Numbered from the stretch's first letter, positions 16,527 through 27,223 are shown. The stretch is 64,000 bases of DNA from Terrimonas ferruginea DSM 30193 (GCF_000425585.1 NZ_KE384400.1:20154-84153); one strand, 5' to 3'. Program-made: numbers and translations. The notes: generated from the letters alone by a model not told the origin.

Positions 16527-19427
16527 ATGACCAAAACACCTATCCTGCTCTTGTTGTTCATTTCCCTGCTTTTTGCAGGCGGTTTGCATGGCCAGCAGTA
16601 CGGGTTTCAGAACTACGCTTTCAGAAACGGCCTGCCCAACAACGTGGTCAAGTCCATCGGCCAGGATAATCTCGGTTTTCTTTACTTCGGCACCAACAGC
16701 GGTCTTTGCGTATACGATGGCAGTACGCTCCTGCCCGTCAATCTTCCCGGCTCCGGCGACCTGCAGCCGGTGTTCCGCATCAAACCGCTGGGACCTGCCC
16801 AGTTGTGGATCAATCATACCGGCAACAAACACCTGCTGATGGCGGAAAAGGGCAACCTTCATCAGACTATCCTGAAAAACAGGGTAGACGTCAACAACAT
16901 CTACACCGACCTTGGACGTGATACGATTCTCTGCACCGATGCCGGTCTGTACAAACTGCGGGGCACACAAACCGAGGCCATTGTTACCGGCCTTGCCGAC
17001 AAGGCACGCATCGTGCATTTCCTGCTGCCGGTTGGCAATAACCTGCTCGTGGGCCGCAAAGGTTTTCCGGTAGGGCTCATCGATCGACAGCATTTCAACA
17101 AACTCGACGAAACCGTCGAGTCCATTTCGGTTACCGATATGGCTCCTGCTGCCGACGGCGATGTATGGCTGGGCACCGACTCCAGGGGTTTCTGCCGCCT
17201 CGACGGCAAGGCGCTGGCTGCCGGTAAAATCGTTTTCAAAGCGCTTCCCCCTTCCATCGCATTCCTGGCGAACGAAGATATTTTTTGTCTCACCACCAAT
17301 CCGGCCGACGGCAGCCTGCTGATCGGCACTACACACTATGGCATCGTCATTTATCACCGCGATGGCAGCTCTTCCATGATCAACCGGCAGAATGGACTGT
17401 CGGCCAATGCTGTCCGTTGCGTGTTCATCGACCGCGATCAGAACTGGTGGGTGGGGACCAATTTCGGGGTAGACAAACTCAACAATACCGACCTCATCGT
17501 TTATGGCCGCAACAACGGTATCGAAGCTGGTAACATTCACTATACCTGTCCCGACGCCACGGGACGCATCTGGTTTTTTGGCCGGGAAAAATTGTATTAC
17601 ATGGATGGCGACACTGCCCGCGTGGTCAACTATCCTGCCGGGGTTGAAACTATTCCGCTTGGCGTTGCCGTGATGCCGCAACAAATCTGGGTCAGCACAC
17701 CGGAGCATATTTTTACGATACGTACCAATGGTGTCAAACCTTCTGTTACACCTGCCCGCAAAGTTCCCGAAACCTATCACCGCATGATTACCTGGGACGA
17801 CCGCACCGTCATTCTGGGCGGCCGCCATTCACTTGCGTTGATGCACGACGAACAAATCGTTCCATTGAGCGACACCATCGAAGACGTACGCTCACTGATG
17901 AAAGACCGCTTCGACCGCTTGTGGGTTGGTACGTTCTCCGATGGCATTTACCGTATTGCCCTGGAAAAAAAGAACAATAAATACGAAGCCCGTTTACTAA
18001 AACGCATTCTCGACTCCACGAGTTCTTACAACCGTTTCCTCACCATTATGCAGAGCCGCGAAGGCGATGTGTATGCGGGAACACGCTTCGAAGGTTTGTA
18101 TATTTTCGGCATCACACCGGATAGCGTCACACGTAAAGCCGTGTTGACCACGCGTGAAGGATTAAGCAATAATTTCATCACCTGCATCGCCCAATCTGCC
18201 GACGGCAGCGTATGGGTGGGAACCAATACGGGATTCAACCGCATCAGACCATTGGCAAAAACCTACAGGGTGAGTAATGTGAGCAAACATTACAGTTTCA
18301 ATAATCACATCAGCAGCATGTTTACCCAGGACGGTTTTTTATGGGCTGCAACCGATGTTGGCGGAGTGAAAATGAAAATGCATGAAGAGAAGAGATATGA
18401 TCTGGATATCTATATCAAGGAAATCACTTTTCCCGACAGCATCATCAGTATTTATGCGCGGGACACTTCGTTAACATTTAGCCCGCAACGCAATTCATTC
18501 AGTGTATCCTTTACGGCTCCTTTTTATATTAACGAGCAACAGACCGGTTACCTGTACCGTTTGCTGCGCAATGGCAAAGGCGACTGGATGCGGCTGCATG
18601 GCAATCACAGTATTAACTTCACCTCACTGGAATCCGGTGACTATGTGCTGGAATTGCGGCCGGTTTCTTTTGCCGATCAACCGTCGAGACATACGGCGCG
18701 TCTCGCGTTCAGGATACAAACCCCTTTTCACCGAACGGGTTGGTTTATCGGCATGGTAGCGCTGGTGATCTTATTGCTGGCATATGCCTTCTACCGTTAT
18801 CGTATCCGCGGGTTGAAAAAACTATATGAAGTGCGGGATCATATTTCCCGCAACCTGCACGACGAGATCGGTGCCACGCTCAGCAGCATCAATATTTACA
18901 GCGATGTGGCTCGGAAAAAAGTAGAAGCGGAAAGTGAAGCACGTTCGTTGCTCGACCGGATTTACAAAGGATCGTCGCAGGTGATGGAAAGCATGAACGA
19001 TATTGTGTGGTATGTAAACCCGCAACACGACTCATGGGATGACATCATCGTGCGCATGCGTGAGTTTGCCATACCGGTGCTGGAAGCGCGTGAAATAGAT
19101 GTAAGATTTGAAGCCGATGAAAAATTGCTGACGCAAAAATTATCGATGGAGCAACGGAAAAATGTTTACTTCATTTTCAAAGAAGCTGTCAACAACATCG
19201 TAAAATATTCCGGCACTGCCGAAGTGGACATCCGTTTGTTCCGCCAGGCACAGGCCATTCATCTGGCGATCCGCGACTATGGCAAAGGCTTCGATATGCA
19301 AACGCGTTCATCGGGCAATGGTCTCAGAAACATGCGGCAACGTGCGGCCGACATGAAAGGTGAGATCAATATCGACAGCAAACCCGGCGAAGGCACTACT
19401 ATTGACCTGGTTGTACCACTCACTTGA
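16527..19427 (+). CDS. Periplasmic propeller-sensor histidine kinase (Reg_prop, Y_Y_Y, HisKA_3)
   Basis: This 966-aa membrane kinase has a signal peptide ([16 protein letters not shown]). Two runs of Reg_prop-type beta-propeller repeats follow (residues about 25-620; [49 protein letters not shown]), then a Y_Y_Y-like domain and one TM helix near 740-760. The HisKA_3 phospho-acceptor His is in [14 protein letters not shown] at about residue 778, and the HATPase has N-box [12 protein letters not shown] and G-box YGKGFD/GNGLRNM. It senses a periplasmic ligand and phosphorylates the adjacent regulator. It is a classical, non-hybrid kinase, as no receiver domain is fused. It is divergent from odhB. 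Confidence 0.92.
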   Translation: MTKTPILLLLFISLLFAGGLHGQQYGFQNYAFRNGLPNNVVKSIGQDNLGFLYFGTNSGLCVYDGSTLLPVNLPGSGDLQPVFRIKPLGPAQLWINHTGNKHLLMAEKGNLHQTILKNRVDVNNIYTDLGRDTILCTDAGLYKLRGTQTEAIVTGLADKARIVHFLLPVGNNLLVGRKGFPVGLIDRQHFNKLDETVESISVTDMAPAADGDVWLGTDSRGFCRLDGKALAAGKIVFKALPPSIAFLANEDIFCLTTNPADGSLLIGTTHYGIVIYHRDGSSSMINRQNGLSANAVRCVFIDRDQNWWVGTNFGVDKLNNTDLIVYGRNNGIEAGNIHYTCPDATGRIWFFGREKLYYMDGDTARVVNYPAGVETIPLGVAVMPQQIWVSTPEHIFTIRTNGVKPSVTPARKVPETYHRMITWDDRTVILGGRHSLALMHDEQIVPLSDTIEDVRSLMKDRFDRLWVGTFSDGIYRIALEKKNNKYEARLLKRILDSTSSYNRFLTIMQSREGDVYAGTRFEGLYIFGITPDSVTRKAVLTTREGLSNNFITCIAQSADGSVWVGTNTGFNRIRPLAKTYRVSNVSKHYSFNNHISSMFTQDGFLWAATDVGGVKMKMHEEKRYDLDIYIKEITFPDSIISIYARDTSLTFSPQRNSFSVSFTAPFYINEQQTGYLYRLLRNGKGDWMRLHGNHSINFTSLESGDYVLELRPVSFADQPSRHTARLAFRIQTPFHRTGWFIGMVALVILLLAYAFYRYRIRGLKKLYEVRDHISRNLHDEIGATLSSINIYSDVARKKVEAESEARSLLDRIYKGSSQVMESMNDIVWYVNPQHDSWDDIIVRMREFAIPVLEAREIDVRFEADEKLLTQKLSMEQRKNVYFIFKEAVNNIVKYSGTAEVDIRLFRQAQAIHLAIRDYGKGFDMQTRSSGNGLRNMRQRAADMKGEINIDSKPGEGTTIDLVVPLT

Positions 19428-19472
19428 ATTAGGGATAGTATGTGACAGGTCAATCATCTATTTTTGAAAGAC

Positions 19473-20120
19473 ATGAACCAGCAAATCATCCAGGTTGTCG
19501 TGTATGACGACAATGAATTCCGGAGAGAGAGTCTAGCACTGCTCATCAATGGAACAGAGCATATCCGTTGTACGGGTACGTTCCCGGATTGCAGCAATGT
19601 GGTTCGTGATATTGAACATCTTCAGCCGCATATAGTGTTGATGGATATCGATATGCCGGGTGTGGACGGCATCGAAGGTGTGCGGTTGATCCGGTTGCAT
19701 TTCCCGCATATCCAGATACTGATGCAAACGGTATTTGATGATGATGAAAAGATATTCGCGTCGATCTGTGCCGGCGCTTCTGGTTATATTTTAAAGAAAT
19801 CCACCCCGCAGCAGATACTGCAGGCGATTGAAGACGTACACAATGGCGGTGCGGCCATGACGGCCTCCGTGGCGCGCCAGGTGATCCGGGCATTCCGGGA
19901 AAACACCTTTATTGAAAACAACGAGCGCATTGACCTCTCTCCCCGCGAGCGCGAAATACTCGGCTGCCTGGTGAAAGGGCTAAGCCATAAAATGATTGCT
20001 GCGCAATGTTTTATCAGCATTCATACGGTTAACAGCCATATCAAAAAGATCTACGAAAAATTACATGTTAATTCGGTGGCGGAAGCGGTGGCTAAGGCGT
20101 TGAGACAGCGGCTGGTGTGA
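19473..20120 (+). CDS. LuxR/NarL-family response regulator
   Basis: This 215-aa protein has a receiver domain with acidic DD at residues 12-13, phospho-acceptor Asp58 in IVLMDIDMPGVDG, and Lys in YILKKS. A C-terminal LuxR HTH (LSPREREILGCLVKGLSHKMIAAQCFISIHTVNSHIKKIYEKL) follows. It is the likely partner of the kinase 45 bp upstream. The ATG at 19473 is preferred to an in-frame TTG at 19464. It regulates transcription once phosphorylated; the targets are unknown. Confidence 0.92.
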   Translation: MNQQIIQVVVYDDNEFRRESLALLINGTEHIRCTGTFPDCSNVVRDIEHLQPHIVLMDIDMPGVDGIEGVRLIRLHFPHIQILMQTVFDDDEKIFASICAGASGYILKKSTPQQILQAIEDVHNGGAAMTASVARQVIRAFRENTFIENNERIDLSPREREILGCLVKGLSHKMIAAQCFISIHTVNSHIKKIYEKLHVNSVAEAVAKALRQRLV

Positions 20121-20151
20121 GGTGAATCGTGAATATACAGCCCGGCTGTTA

Positions 20152-20179
20152 ACTTAATACTTATTACTTAATACTTACA
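20152..20179. repeat. Heptad tandem repeat, ACTTAAT family (4 units)
   Basis: The units ACTTAAT, ACTTATT, ACTTAAT and ACTTACA are the minus-strand reading of the TAAGTAT family. Two GTGAATC-like units lie just before, at about 20122. Confidence 0.8.
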
Positions 20180-20218
20180 ACGGCTGTTTAACTTCCCCAA
20201 TATCCCCTGTTCACGCGA

Positions 20219-20341
20219 TTGTCTGCAGCAACGGCAATTGTTACCTTACACCCTACTTCGGCAACCCTTAACCATTCTTATCCGGCCGGCGGGACTTATT
20301 CCCGGGTAACCAACATCAACATTCTGGCAAACTCAACGGAA
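20219..20341 (+). pseudogene. Possible remnant of a PKD-domain protein
   Basis: A short open stretch reads SATLNHSYPAGGTYS followed by a VTNINI tail, which resembles the end of a PKD domain (H-x-Y-P-x-x-G-x-Y). There is no signal peptide or neighbouring domain, and the frame runs into the sdaA 3' end. It may be a decayed fragment of a secreted adhesin, or chance. Confidence 0.25.
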
Positions 20342-21755
20342 CGTTTATTGCCAGTCCTCCGTCGGCCGTTTCCTTGTACTTGTAATTCATATCCCGTGCG
20401 GTATCCCACATGGTCTTGATCACGGCATCCAGCGACACTTTCGCAAAATCAGGTGTGCTTTGCAAAGCCAGTTGTGAGGCCGTAATGGCTTTGATGGCTC
20501 CCATGGTGTTGCGCTCGATGCACGGTACCTGCACCAGTCCGCCAATGGGATCGCAGGTCATACCCAGGTGATGCTCCATGGCAATTTCGGCGGCCATCAT
20601 CGCCTGACGCTGCGTGCCGCCCATCGCTTCCGTGAGCGCCGCCGCCGCCATCGACGACGATACGCCGATCTCTGCCTGGCACCCGCCCATGGCGGCAGAA
20701 ATGGTTGCTTCTTTTTTGAAAATGCTTCCGATCTCGGAGGCCGTAAGGAGAAAGCGAAGAATTTTACCATTGATATCGGCATCATCCTTTCGTTCGCAGA
20801 AGATAAGGTAGTATTGCAACACGGCGGGGATTACGCCGGCCGCACCATTGGTGGGCGCGGTGACCACGCGGCCGAAAGAAGCATTTTCTTCATTCACCGC
20901 CAGGGCAAAACAACTCACCCAATCGAGGATATAACCAAAGTTGTTGCCGCCTTCGCGAATGGCGTCTGCCCAGCTTTCATAATCTGCATAGCTTTTCCCT
21001 TTCAGCAATCTTTTGTTTAAACCCGCAGCTCTGCGTTTTACCTGCAGTCCGCCCGGCAACACACCTTCGGTATGGCAACCGCGATACATGCATGACCGCA
21101 TCACGTCCCATATCTGTATCAATCCGGCGCGGGTTTGTTCTTCCGGGCGCCAACTGTTCTCATTTTCAGCTACCACTTCGTGAATGGCCATGCCGGTCTT
21201 GATGCACCAGTGCAGCAGATCTTTGCCATTGTTGATGGGAAACGGTGGTTGCGAACGGCGTTGTGCGGAGGCAGTTTCATTTTCTTTTACCACAAACCCG
21301 CCACCGATAGAGTAGAAAGTGGAGGAACGTTGTTCGCCGTTTTCCAGCGTAACGAGGAAACTAAGCGCATTGGAATGAAAAGGAAGGACTTCCGTATAGA
21401 GGAATTCTATGGCAATGGGAGGATTAAAACCAATTTCCTGCACACCTCCCAACAGCAATCGCCTGCTGCCGGCAATGTCATTGATCTTTGGCTGGATCTG
21501 CTCCACGTCGATGGTAACGGGATCCTCGTCCATCAGGCCGAGTTGCACGGCAATGTCGGTACCGTGTCCGACCCCGGTTTTTGCCAGGGAACCATACAAT
21601 AAAACGCGGAGATCGGTTACCTGCCGGAGAACGCCGTCTGACCGCAATTCCTCTACAAATTGCTGGGCAGCGCGCCAGGGTCCAAGTGTATGGGAACTCG
21701 AAGGCCCCACACCTATCTTGAACATATCGAATACTGAGATAGGCTCGTATGACAA
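20316..21755 (-). CDS. sdaA: L-serine ammonia-lyase (iron-sulfur, single chain)
   Basis: This 479-aa protein combines the beta-type domain ([19 protein letters not shown] at residues 12-30) and the alpha-type domain ([49 protein letters not shown]). The cysteines in those alpha blocks are the expected [4Fe-4S] ligands. It deaminates L-serine to pyruvate and ammonia. The start is read as TTG at 21755 ([12 protein letters not shown]), where family similarity begins. The length matches one-chain SdaA enzymes. Confidence 0.93.
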   Translation of the reverse strand: MSYEPISVFDMFKIGVGPSSSHTLGPWRAAQQFVEELRSDGVLRQVTDLRVLLYGSLAKTGVGHGTDIAVQLGLMDEDPVTIDVEQIQPKINDIAGSRRLLLGGVQEIGFNPPIAIEFLYTEVLPFHSNALSFLVTLENGEQRSSTFYSIGGGFVVKENETASAQRRSQPPFPINNGKDLLHWCIKTGMAIHEVVAENENSWRPEEQTRAGLIQIWDVMRSCMYRGCHTEGVLPGGLQVKRRAAGLNKRLLKGKSYADYESWADAIREGGNNFGYILDWVSCFALAVNEENASFGRVVTAPTNGAAGVIPAVLQYYLIFCERKDDADINGKILRFLLTASEIGSIFKKEATISAAMGGCQAEIGVSSSMAAAALTEAMGGTQRQAMMAAEIAMEHHLGMTCDPIGGLVQVPCIERNTMGAIKAITASQLALQSTPDFAKVSLDAVIKTMWDTARDMNYKYKETADGGLAINVPLSLPEC

Positions 21756-21818
21756 GTTGTTGATTTAAAGAACGAAGTTACAACAAACCTGTCGCCGCCG
21801 GCGAAAGCTTTCCGGAGA

Positions 21819-22289
21819 TTATTGAACGTTGATCAGGCTGATATCGAAGAACAACGGAGCATCGGGAGGTATAACGCCTACCTGTGAGCAACCGTATGCC
21901 TGTGCCGAAGGAATGATCAGGCGGATGCGGCCACCGGCTTTGATCAGCGGCACACCAATACGCCAGCCTTCGATGAGGTTGGCCAGATACCAGGGTTCAG
22001 TATTGGGAGATGTCATCTGATCAAAAACATAACCGTCGAGCAGTTCGCCGCGGTAAGTGATCGTGATGCGTGAATTATCGGTAGGGATTGCGCCGGTACC
22101 CGGATCCAGGATCTCGTAGTAAAGACCGGAAGAATGCTTGATTACATTGAAGCCTTTCAAGGTTGCATAAGCTTCAATCTGAGGGGCTTCGCTTTGAACA
22201 GAGCGAGGCCTGCACGATTTGTCTTTCAGACAACCTGAAAAAGAAACAGCGATCAACACAACGGCAAGGAATACATATACTTTTCTCAA
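21819..22289 (-). CDS. FKBP-type peptidyl-prolyl isomerase lipoprotein
   Basis: This 156-aa protein has a lipoprotein signal (RKVYVFLAVVLIAVSFSGC) with the lipid-modified Cys at residue 20. An FKBP domain follows (ITITYRGELLDGYVFDQ; IEGWRIGVPLIKAGGRIRLIIPS; DAPLFFDISLINVQ). It probably helps fold proteins in the periplasm, anchored by its lipid. The start is inferred as TTG at 22289, because it gives a complete lipoprotein signal; an upstream frame extension to 22367 would bury the lipobox. The substrate is unknown. Confidence 0.85.
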   Translation of the reverse strand: MRKVYVFLAVVLIAVSFSGCLKDKSCRPRSVQSEAPQIEAYATLKGFNVIKHSSGLYYEILDPGTGAIPTDNSRITITYRGELLDGYVFDQMTSPNTEPWYLANLIEGWRIGVPLIKAGGRIRLIIPSAQAYGCSQVGVIPPDAPLFFDISLINVQ

Positions 22290-22363
22290 AGCAATTTTTT
22301 TTAAGGGTGTAACAGGGATAAAGACAACTGCTTGTCCAAATGCGCTGCAAGAATACAAAAAAA

Positions 22364-22672
22364 TCAATTCTCCCGCTGCTTCAGTTCCAGGTAGCGTTGT
22401 TCATTGATATCCCAGCGGTGCCTGGCAGAAAAAACGGAGAAAAACACGACGATCAGCACAGAGGCCACCAACAATACCATGATCAGGGAGGAATCGGTAT
22501 TAAGCACCATATCGGCCCTTTTGTACCAACCCGAAAAGAAATTGGCAAAAATGGCAATCACCAACAGCAGCCCAAGCGGCAATCCGACGGCCATGTTCCG
22601 CACCACTTTCTTTTTTCGCAGGCGGTTTTCTTCCCAGTAGCGGATAAATTTCTTTTCCTCGTCCGTAAGCAT
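22364..22672 (-). CDS. Small two-TM membrane protein of unknown function
   Basis: The 102-aa product has a charged N-terminus (MLTDEEKKFIRYWEENRLRKKKVVRN), two predicted TM helices (about residues 28-47 and 63-84), and a charged C-terminal tail. The ATG at 22672 is chosen because a TACTTTTG -7 box (22677-22684) lies only 4 bp before it, which would make the message nearly leaderless. No family is recognised. It sits between the FKBP lipoprotein and the divergent HU-like gene. Confidence 0.65.
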   Translation of the reverse strand: MLTDEEKKFIRYWEENRLRKKKVVRNMAVGLPLGLLLVIAIFANFFSGWYKRADMVLNTDSSLIMVLLVASVLIVVFFSVFSARHRWDINEQRYLELKQREN

Positions 22673-22676
22673 GCCG

Positions 22677-22684
22677 CAAAAGTA
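22677..22684 (-). promoter_or_regulatory. Candidate -7 box TACTTTTG for the two-TM protein
   Basis: This is an exact TAnnTTTG match on the minus strand, 4 bp before the inferred ATG. No TTTG at the 19-bp upstream position. Confidence 0.45.
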
Positions 22685-22753
22685 GCACAATCCCTCTTTG
22701 GGCTTGCGTTACCCGCACAAATTATCTATATTGTGGCACCAATCTGAAAAACT

Positions 22754-23668
22754 GTGAAGATTACCCCTCTACTGGCTCAATACCTTTATGCCCACAAGCA
22801 ATTGAACTTACCTGGCATCGGCACTTTTATCCTCGATCCCCAGGCAGTGACTGAGCCCGAAAACAGCAAACGCCCACAGCCACTCACGCATATTCATTTT
22901 GAGAACAATCCTTCCCTGCGCGATCTCGATCCTGAACTGATCAGTTATGTGTCGCTCAATACGGGAAAAATGAAATCGCTTGCACAATCGGATCTCGAAT
23001 CACATATCGAACTGGCATTGCAGTTCCTGAACATGGGCAAACCTTTCCTGTTCGAAGGCATCGGCACACTTCTGCGCCTTCGTCCGGGAGAATATTCTTT
23101 TACACCCGGTATCGCCATCAGCGAACGCATACCCGAGCGCACGCAACGGGAAGAAAACGCCAAACCGGAATCAGAAAAAACGGAAACATACAGCGGTTCC
23201 TTTTTCACGGAGAAAAAACGCAAGCCCGCTTACCTGCGTCCATTAATCGGCATTCTGTTGCTGAGCGGACTGGGTATAGCCATCTACGGAGGATACCGCC
23301 TGTCGAAAAACAAACGCAACATTTCCGTAATGGAAATGCATACCGACAGCGTAGTTACAAAGGATACCACCACACAACAAGCGCCTTCACCTGACACCGC
23401 TGCCATCATTCCCCCAGGAACAGCAACACCTGCGGCACAAATCGATGCAGGCGGCACATACAAATATGTGGTGGAAAAAGCCGGCGGCAAACGTGCATTC
23501 GACCGGTACAACAAACTCAAAAGTTATCAGTGGCCGATACAAATGGAAACACGCGACTCTGTCGTCTATACCTTGTTTTTACGTATACCTACCGCAGGTG
23601 CCGATACCACCCGTATCCTGGATTCACTGACAGCTCTCAACGGTAAACGCGTTTATATTGAACCTTGA
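22754..23668 (+). CDS. HU-CCDC81-like and SPOR-like membrane protein
   Basis: This 304-aa protein begins with LLAQYLYAHKQLNLPGIGTFILDPQA, the pattern of the prokaryotic HU-CCDC81 domains found in Bacteroidota. A second such domain appears near residues 75-125 (LESHIELALQFLNMGKPFLFEGIGTLLRL). One TM helix lies near 158-180, and the periplasmic C-terminus (YKYVVEKAGGKRAFDRYNKL...YTLFLRIP) resembles a degenerate SPOR peptidoglycan-binding fold. The start is GTG at 22754. It may link cytoplasmic DNA or cytoskeletal elements to the cell wall. It overlaps the next gene by 11 bp. Confidence 0.72.
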   Translation: MKITPLLAQYLYAHKQLNLPGIGTFILDPQAVTEPENSKRPQPLTHIHFENNPSLRDLDPELISYVSLNTGKMKSLAQSDLESHIELALQFLNMGKPFLFEGIGTLLRLRPGEYSFTPGIAISERIPERTQREENAKPESEKTETYSGSFFTEKKRKPAYLRPLIGILLLSGLGIAIYGGYRLSKNKRNISVMEMHTDSVVTKDTTTQQAPSPDTAAIIPPGTATPAAQIDAGGTYKYVVEKAGGKRAFDRYNKLKSYQWPIQMETRDSVVYTLFLRIPTAGADTTRILDSLTALNGKRVYIEP

Positions 23669-24173
23669 TCTTGAACCTTTCCAACGGTATTCTGCGGAAT
23701 ACTGGATCGACCGGCTTGCACTCGAGCCGCATGTCGAAGGCGGCTACTATCGCGAAGTATACCGCTCAACCACCGAAGTAAAACCCGGCTTCTCCTCTAC
23801 ACCCCGCTCTGCGGCTACGCATATTTATTTCTTATTAACCGGCGACGCCTTCTCCGCTTTTCATCGTATCACCGCAGATGAGCTCTGGCATTTTTATGAA
23901 GGAGATGCAGTAGCTGTTTATGAGATATTGGCAGACGGTACACTGCTTACCCATTTGCTGGGCACCGATGCGACGAAAGGACAAATGCCTTTCTGCGTGA
24001 TCCGCGAAGGAAGCTGGTTTGGATCCAGACTTACCGGCGAAGGGTCCTACGGATTGGTCGGTTGTACCGTTGCACCGGGATTTTTATTTACTGACCTGGA
24101 ATTAGCCGATCGCACCACACTCATCGCACAGTATCCGCAACACGAGACACTGATCGAGTCATTAACGCGCTGA
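23658..24173 (+). CDS. DUF985 (Cupin_5) family protein
   Basis: This 171-aa protein matches the DUF985 cupin pattern: LEPHVEGGYYREVYRST, ATHIYFLLTGDAFSAFHRI, DELWHFYEGDAVAVYEI and GLVGCTVAPGF. Such proteins are single-domain cupins of unknown reaction. The TTG start at 23658 overlaps the end of the upstream gene by 11 bp, which suggests coupling. The 3' end overlaps the stop of the convergent outer-membrane gene by 12 bp. Confidence 0.88.
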   Translation: MNLDLEPFQRYSAEYWIDRLALEPHVEGGYYREVYRSTTEVKPGFSSTPRSAATHIYFLLTGDAFSAFHRITADELWHFYEGDAVAVYEILADGTLLTHLLGTDATKGQMPFCVIREGSWFGSRLTGEGSYGLVGCTVAPGFLFTDLELADRTTLIAQYPQHETLIESLTR

Positions 24174-26972
24174 TCTTCCGCCACCGCCATTACCTCCGCC
24201 GCCATTGCGTCGATTCTCTCCGCTGCCGCGCGGTCTTTCAGTGGAACCATTACGCTGACGATTGTTACCGCCTGCAAACTTTTGCAAACGGATATTAAGC
24301 GAGAGTAAAAAATAACGCGCGAGCCGAAGCGAGCGGCTTTCGATGATGGTAGTTTCCGACACATCACGGCTGATACCCGTATTCTGATTAAACAGATCGA
24401 ATCCCTGCAGGCGCACGGTTGCAATTTTATTTTTAAGGAACCGATATTCCGTGTACACATTCACCACAATCGGATTGCTGTTGACGCTGCGGCTGAAACC
24501 ATAGTTGAAGATCTGCGTTACATCATATCCCAACGTAAAGTCTTTGAAGAAATAATTACGGCCATTCAATCCGAGATTCAGCGTACGCGCTTTGGTCACA
24601 TTCGTAAAGGCCGTATAACGGGTAGTGGTCTGGCTCACCGAATAACTGACATTCAGCGATGCATCGATAATATTTTCCAGGTCTACGCGGAAGTTTGCCG
24701 ATGGCCTCACCGACCAGTTGTTGCCACGGTTGCGCAGATTGTCGGTGAAAGAAATATTGTTATTATACTGGCCGTTCACGCTTACACCAGCTGTATATTT
24801 TCGTTTGTTAAACGGACGTGTATAAGAGGCATTGCCCGACAACATATAAAAACCATCCGCATTCAGGTAAGTAGTTGTACGCCCCGTACCATTCGTACTA
24901 TTGAAGCGGTTGCTCACGATCTTGTTATTGGTCTGATCAAAAGATACGTTGGCAAAAAGCGAGTTGCCACTCTTTGAATCAAACTTATTGTATTGAAGGG
25001 TAAACCGGTTGTTTTGTTCCGCTTCCAGATCAGGATTACCGATCACGATATTATTGAGATTGGAACTGTCGGCCACCGGTTGCAGTTGCATGAAACCGGG
25101 CTGCCGCGCCTGACCACCATAGGTAGCCGTCAGTGTATTGCTTCTGGAAAAATTATACACGAAACGCGCTACCGGTATCACATTGAAGTTGCTGTACCTT
25201 GTCCGGATCTCTTTTCCTACCGATTCGCCTTCCAGCAGGATCGGCTGCAATGTAACGCCGGCCACATAGTTAAACTTAATACCCGATCCTTTCAGACTGG
25301 TACCGATGCGGTTGGTGATAAATGAATAATCGAAATAGTTGCTCTGGTCGGGATTGAAAGCTTTGATATTGGTAAACGGATCATTATCGATTACGGTGCG
25401 GTCATTACGCGTAACAGATCTGTTCCAGTCGTAACTGAGTTCGAGCACGAGGCGTGTCATCAGGGGCTGCGTATAACTGGCTTTCAGGTTTGTTTGCGTG
25501 TTGACGTTGTGCAGGTTGATGGACTGCTGCTGAATGGTATCGGTCTCCAGCACAGGAACATAAGTGGAATCCGTATTCTGATAACGGTTATGCTGCTCCT
25601 GGTCCTGGTTGCGGTAAGAATAATTGAACTCCCCCGAGATATTAAGACTGCGGGCTTTGTTCTTAAACCGGCGGCTGTAAGAAAAGTTACCGCCGGTATT
25701 GATAGAAGAAGACTCGTTCGCATTGCGGCTGTTCTGCAATGTTTGATACAGGGGCCGCTGGATCAGCGATTGACTGCGTCCTTCTTGTTCAGATTTGCTA
25801 TGAGAGAAGTAAGGCGACACTTTTATAAACGTCATGGTATCGGGCCTGTACTCTGCATTCAGGGTAAGCCGCTGGTTGAGCGAACTGCCTTCACTGTTGC
25901 TGCTCCTGTTGGTGCTGCGGATATTGAGTGGGTTAATGTCCTGGGAGAAAGAAGTAGACTCATTGCGGCTGCTCGATGAGGTAAAACTGTAGCTGCCGTA
26001 AACCGATAACTTTTTGCCCCATTGATCCCTGAAATTGAGACCGGCCGAACGCATGGTGGTGATACCGCCGCCGAATCCGCCGCCGGTATTAAAATTCATG
26101 CCGCGCATGCCACCGCCTCTTCCGCCACCGCCGAAATTGAAAGTGGGCGTGTTGGTATTATTGATTGAAGCCAGCAGTGACAATTGTTGCTCGTCTCTGA
26201 AACGGTTTGCGCTGATCCCTCCGGTAAAGCGGCCTTCTGTTCCACCGGCGACGGTAGCGTTACCGAACAAACCGCGATTACGGTCTTTGCGGATATTGAT
26301 ATTGAGAATTTTTTCCGGCTCGCCGGATTTGATGCCGGTAAGATTTGCCTGATCGCCATAATCGTCGATGATCTGGATATTGTCGACTATATCTGCGGGA
26401 AGATTACGTGTGGCGGTCTGCACATCACCACCGAAAAAATCTTTTCCGTTGACGCGGACACGGCTGACCGGTTTGCCTTGCGCCGTTATTTGTCCATCTT
26501 TATCCACCGTGATGTCGGGCATTTTTTTAATGGCATCTTCTATCGGTGCGCCTTCTCTTACTTTGTAAGCAGAGGCTTTGTATTCGATAGTATCTTCTTT
26601 AACGGTGATCGGATTAACGGAAGTGACGATGATCTCGCCCAATACCGATGCATCGGGGGTTAATGATAAAGTGCCCCAAGAAAGGGCAGCTTCCGCAGCA
26701 GACCATTTTTTCGTTCTGTCATAAGCCTGGTAACCAACGGCCGACACGACCAGCCGGACCGAATCCTTTATTGCCAATTGTAAACTGAATATCCCGTTGT
26801 CGTCAGTAATGCCGGTAGTGCTGTCTGTTGCGGAGAAGGCTTTTACCGTAACGGAAGGTAAGGGAGCACCGTTCGAATCGGTAACGTTACCGCGCAATGC
26901 TGTTTTGTGCTGTGCCTGAAGCAGGCAGGGCCAGAATGCGGCAAAAATGACCAGGCAGACAAGTCGTTTCAA
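24162..26972 (-). CDS. Outer-membrane beta-barrel, TonB-receptor-like (OMP_b-brl_3)
   Basis: This 936-aa protein has a signal peptide (MKRLVCLVIFAAFWPCLLQAQ), then a carboxypeptidase-regulatory-like domain (ALRGNVTDSNGAPLPSVTV). A TonB plug follows (EDAIKKMPDITVDKDGQITAQGKPVSRVRVNGKDFFGGD), then a long outer-membrane barrel. The start is TTG at 26972. Two low-complexity Gly-rich stretches stand out: GGGGRGGGMRGMNFNTGGG near 285, and an Arg/Gly-rich tail after the last strand. It probably imports or binds a large substrate, but no SusD partner is adjacent. Confidence 0.85.
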   Translation of the reverse strand: MKRLVCLVIFAAFWPCLLQAQHKTALRGNVTDSNGAPLPSVTVKAFSATDSTTGITDDNGIFSLQLAIKDSVRLVVSAVGYQAYDRTKKWSAAEAALSWGTLSLTPDASVLGEIIVTSVNPITVKEDTIEYKASAYKVREGAPIEDAIKKMPDITVDKDGQITAQGKPVSRVRVNGKDFFGGDVQTATRNLPADIVDNIQIIDDYGDQANLTGIKSGEPEKILNINIRKDRNRGLFGNATVAGGTEGRFTGGISANRFRDEQQLSLLASINNTNTPTFNFGGGGRGGGMRGMNFNTGGGFGGGITTMRSAGLNFRDQWGKKLSVYGSYSFTSSSSRNESTSFSQDINPLNIRSTNRSSNSEGSSLNQRLTLNAEYRPDTMTFIKVSPYFSHSKSEQEGRSQSLIQRPLYQTLQNSRNANESSSINTGGNFSYSRRFKNKARSLNISGEFNYSYRNQDQEQHNRYQNTDSTYVPVLETDTIQQQSINLHNVNTQTNLKASYTQPLMTRLVLELSYDWNRSVTRNDRTVIDNDPFTNIKAFNPDQSNYFDYSFITNRIGTSLKGSGIKFNYVAGVTLQPILLEGESVGKEIRTRYSNFNVIPVARFVYNFSRSNTLTATYGGQARQPGFMQLQPVADSSNLNNIVIGNPDLEAEQNNRFTLQYNKFDSKSGNSLFANVSFDQTNNKIVSNRFNSTNGTGRTTTYLNADGFYMLSGNASYTRPFNKRKYTAGVSVNGQYNNNISFTDNLRNRGNNWSVRPSANFRVDLENIIDASLNVSYSVSQTTTRYTAFTNVTKARTLNLGLNGRNYFFKDFTLGYDVTQIFNYGFSRSVNSNPIVVNVYTEYRFLKNKIATVRLQGFDLFNQNTGISRDVSETTIIESRSLRLARYFLLSLNIRLQKFAGGNNRQRNGSTERPRGSGENRRNGGGGNGGGGRSAR

Positions 26973-27136
26973 AATAAGGCAGTTGATGGTGGAATGTGGT
27001 TTTGATTAAGACGGCAAATACGACAAAAACCTGCTGCCGGTAAATTAATTTTAGCCGAACGTCTGTTAGTAATGCAGGACGGCAATGGGCTGATTAGGCA
27101 ATTTGAAAATTTGATAATCAGAGCAACAGCCGGTAA

Positions 27137-27157
27137 TAAGTATTAAGTTTTAATTAA
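27137..27157. repeat. Heptad tandem repeat, TAAGTAT family (3 units)
   Basis: Three units in 7-bp register: TAAGTAT, TAAGTTT and a degenerate TAATTAA. Confidence 0.6.
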
Positions 27158-27188
27158 GCCTTTGCGTGAACGCTGCGTCTTTTCACAT

Positions 27189-27223
27189 TTTTGACTTTTG
27201 AATTTTGACTTTTGACTTTTGAA
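27189..27223. repeat. Heptad tandem repeat, TTTTGAC family (5 units)
   Basis: The units TTTTGAC, TTTTGAA, TTTTGAC, TTTTGAC and TTTTGAA are the same family as at 7624. Confidence 0.85.

Noticed and set aside
16515..17828. 437-codon minus-strand open frame
   Set aside because: It lies opposite the histidine kinase and has no recognisable domain; it reflects codon bias on the other strand.
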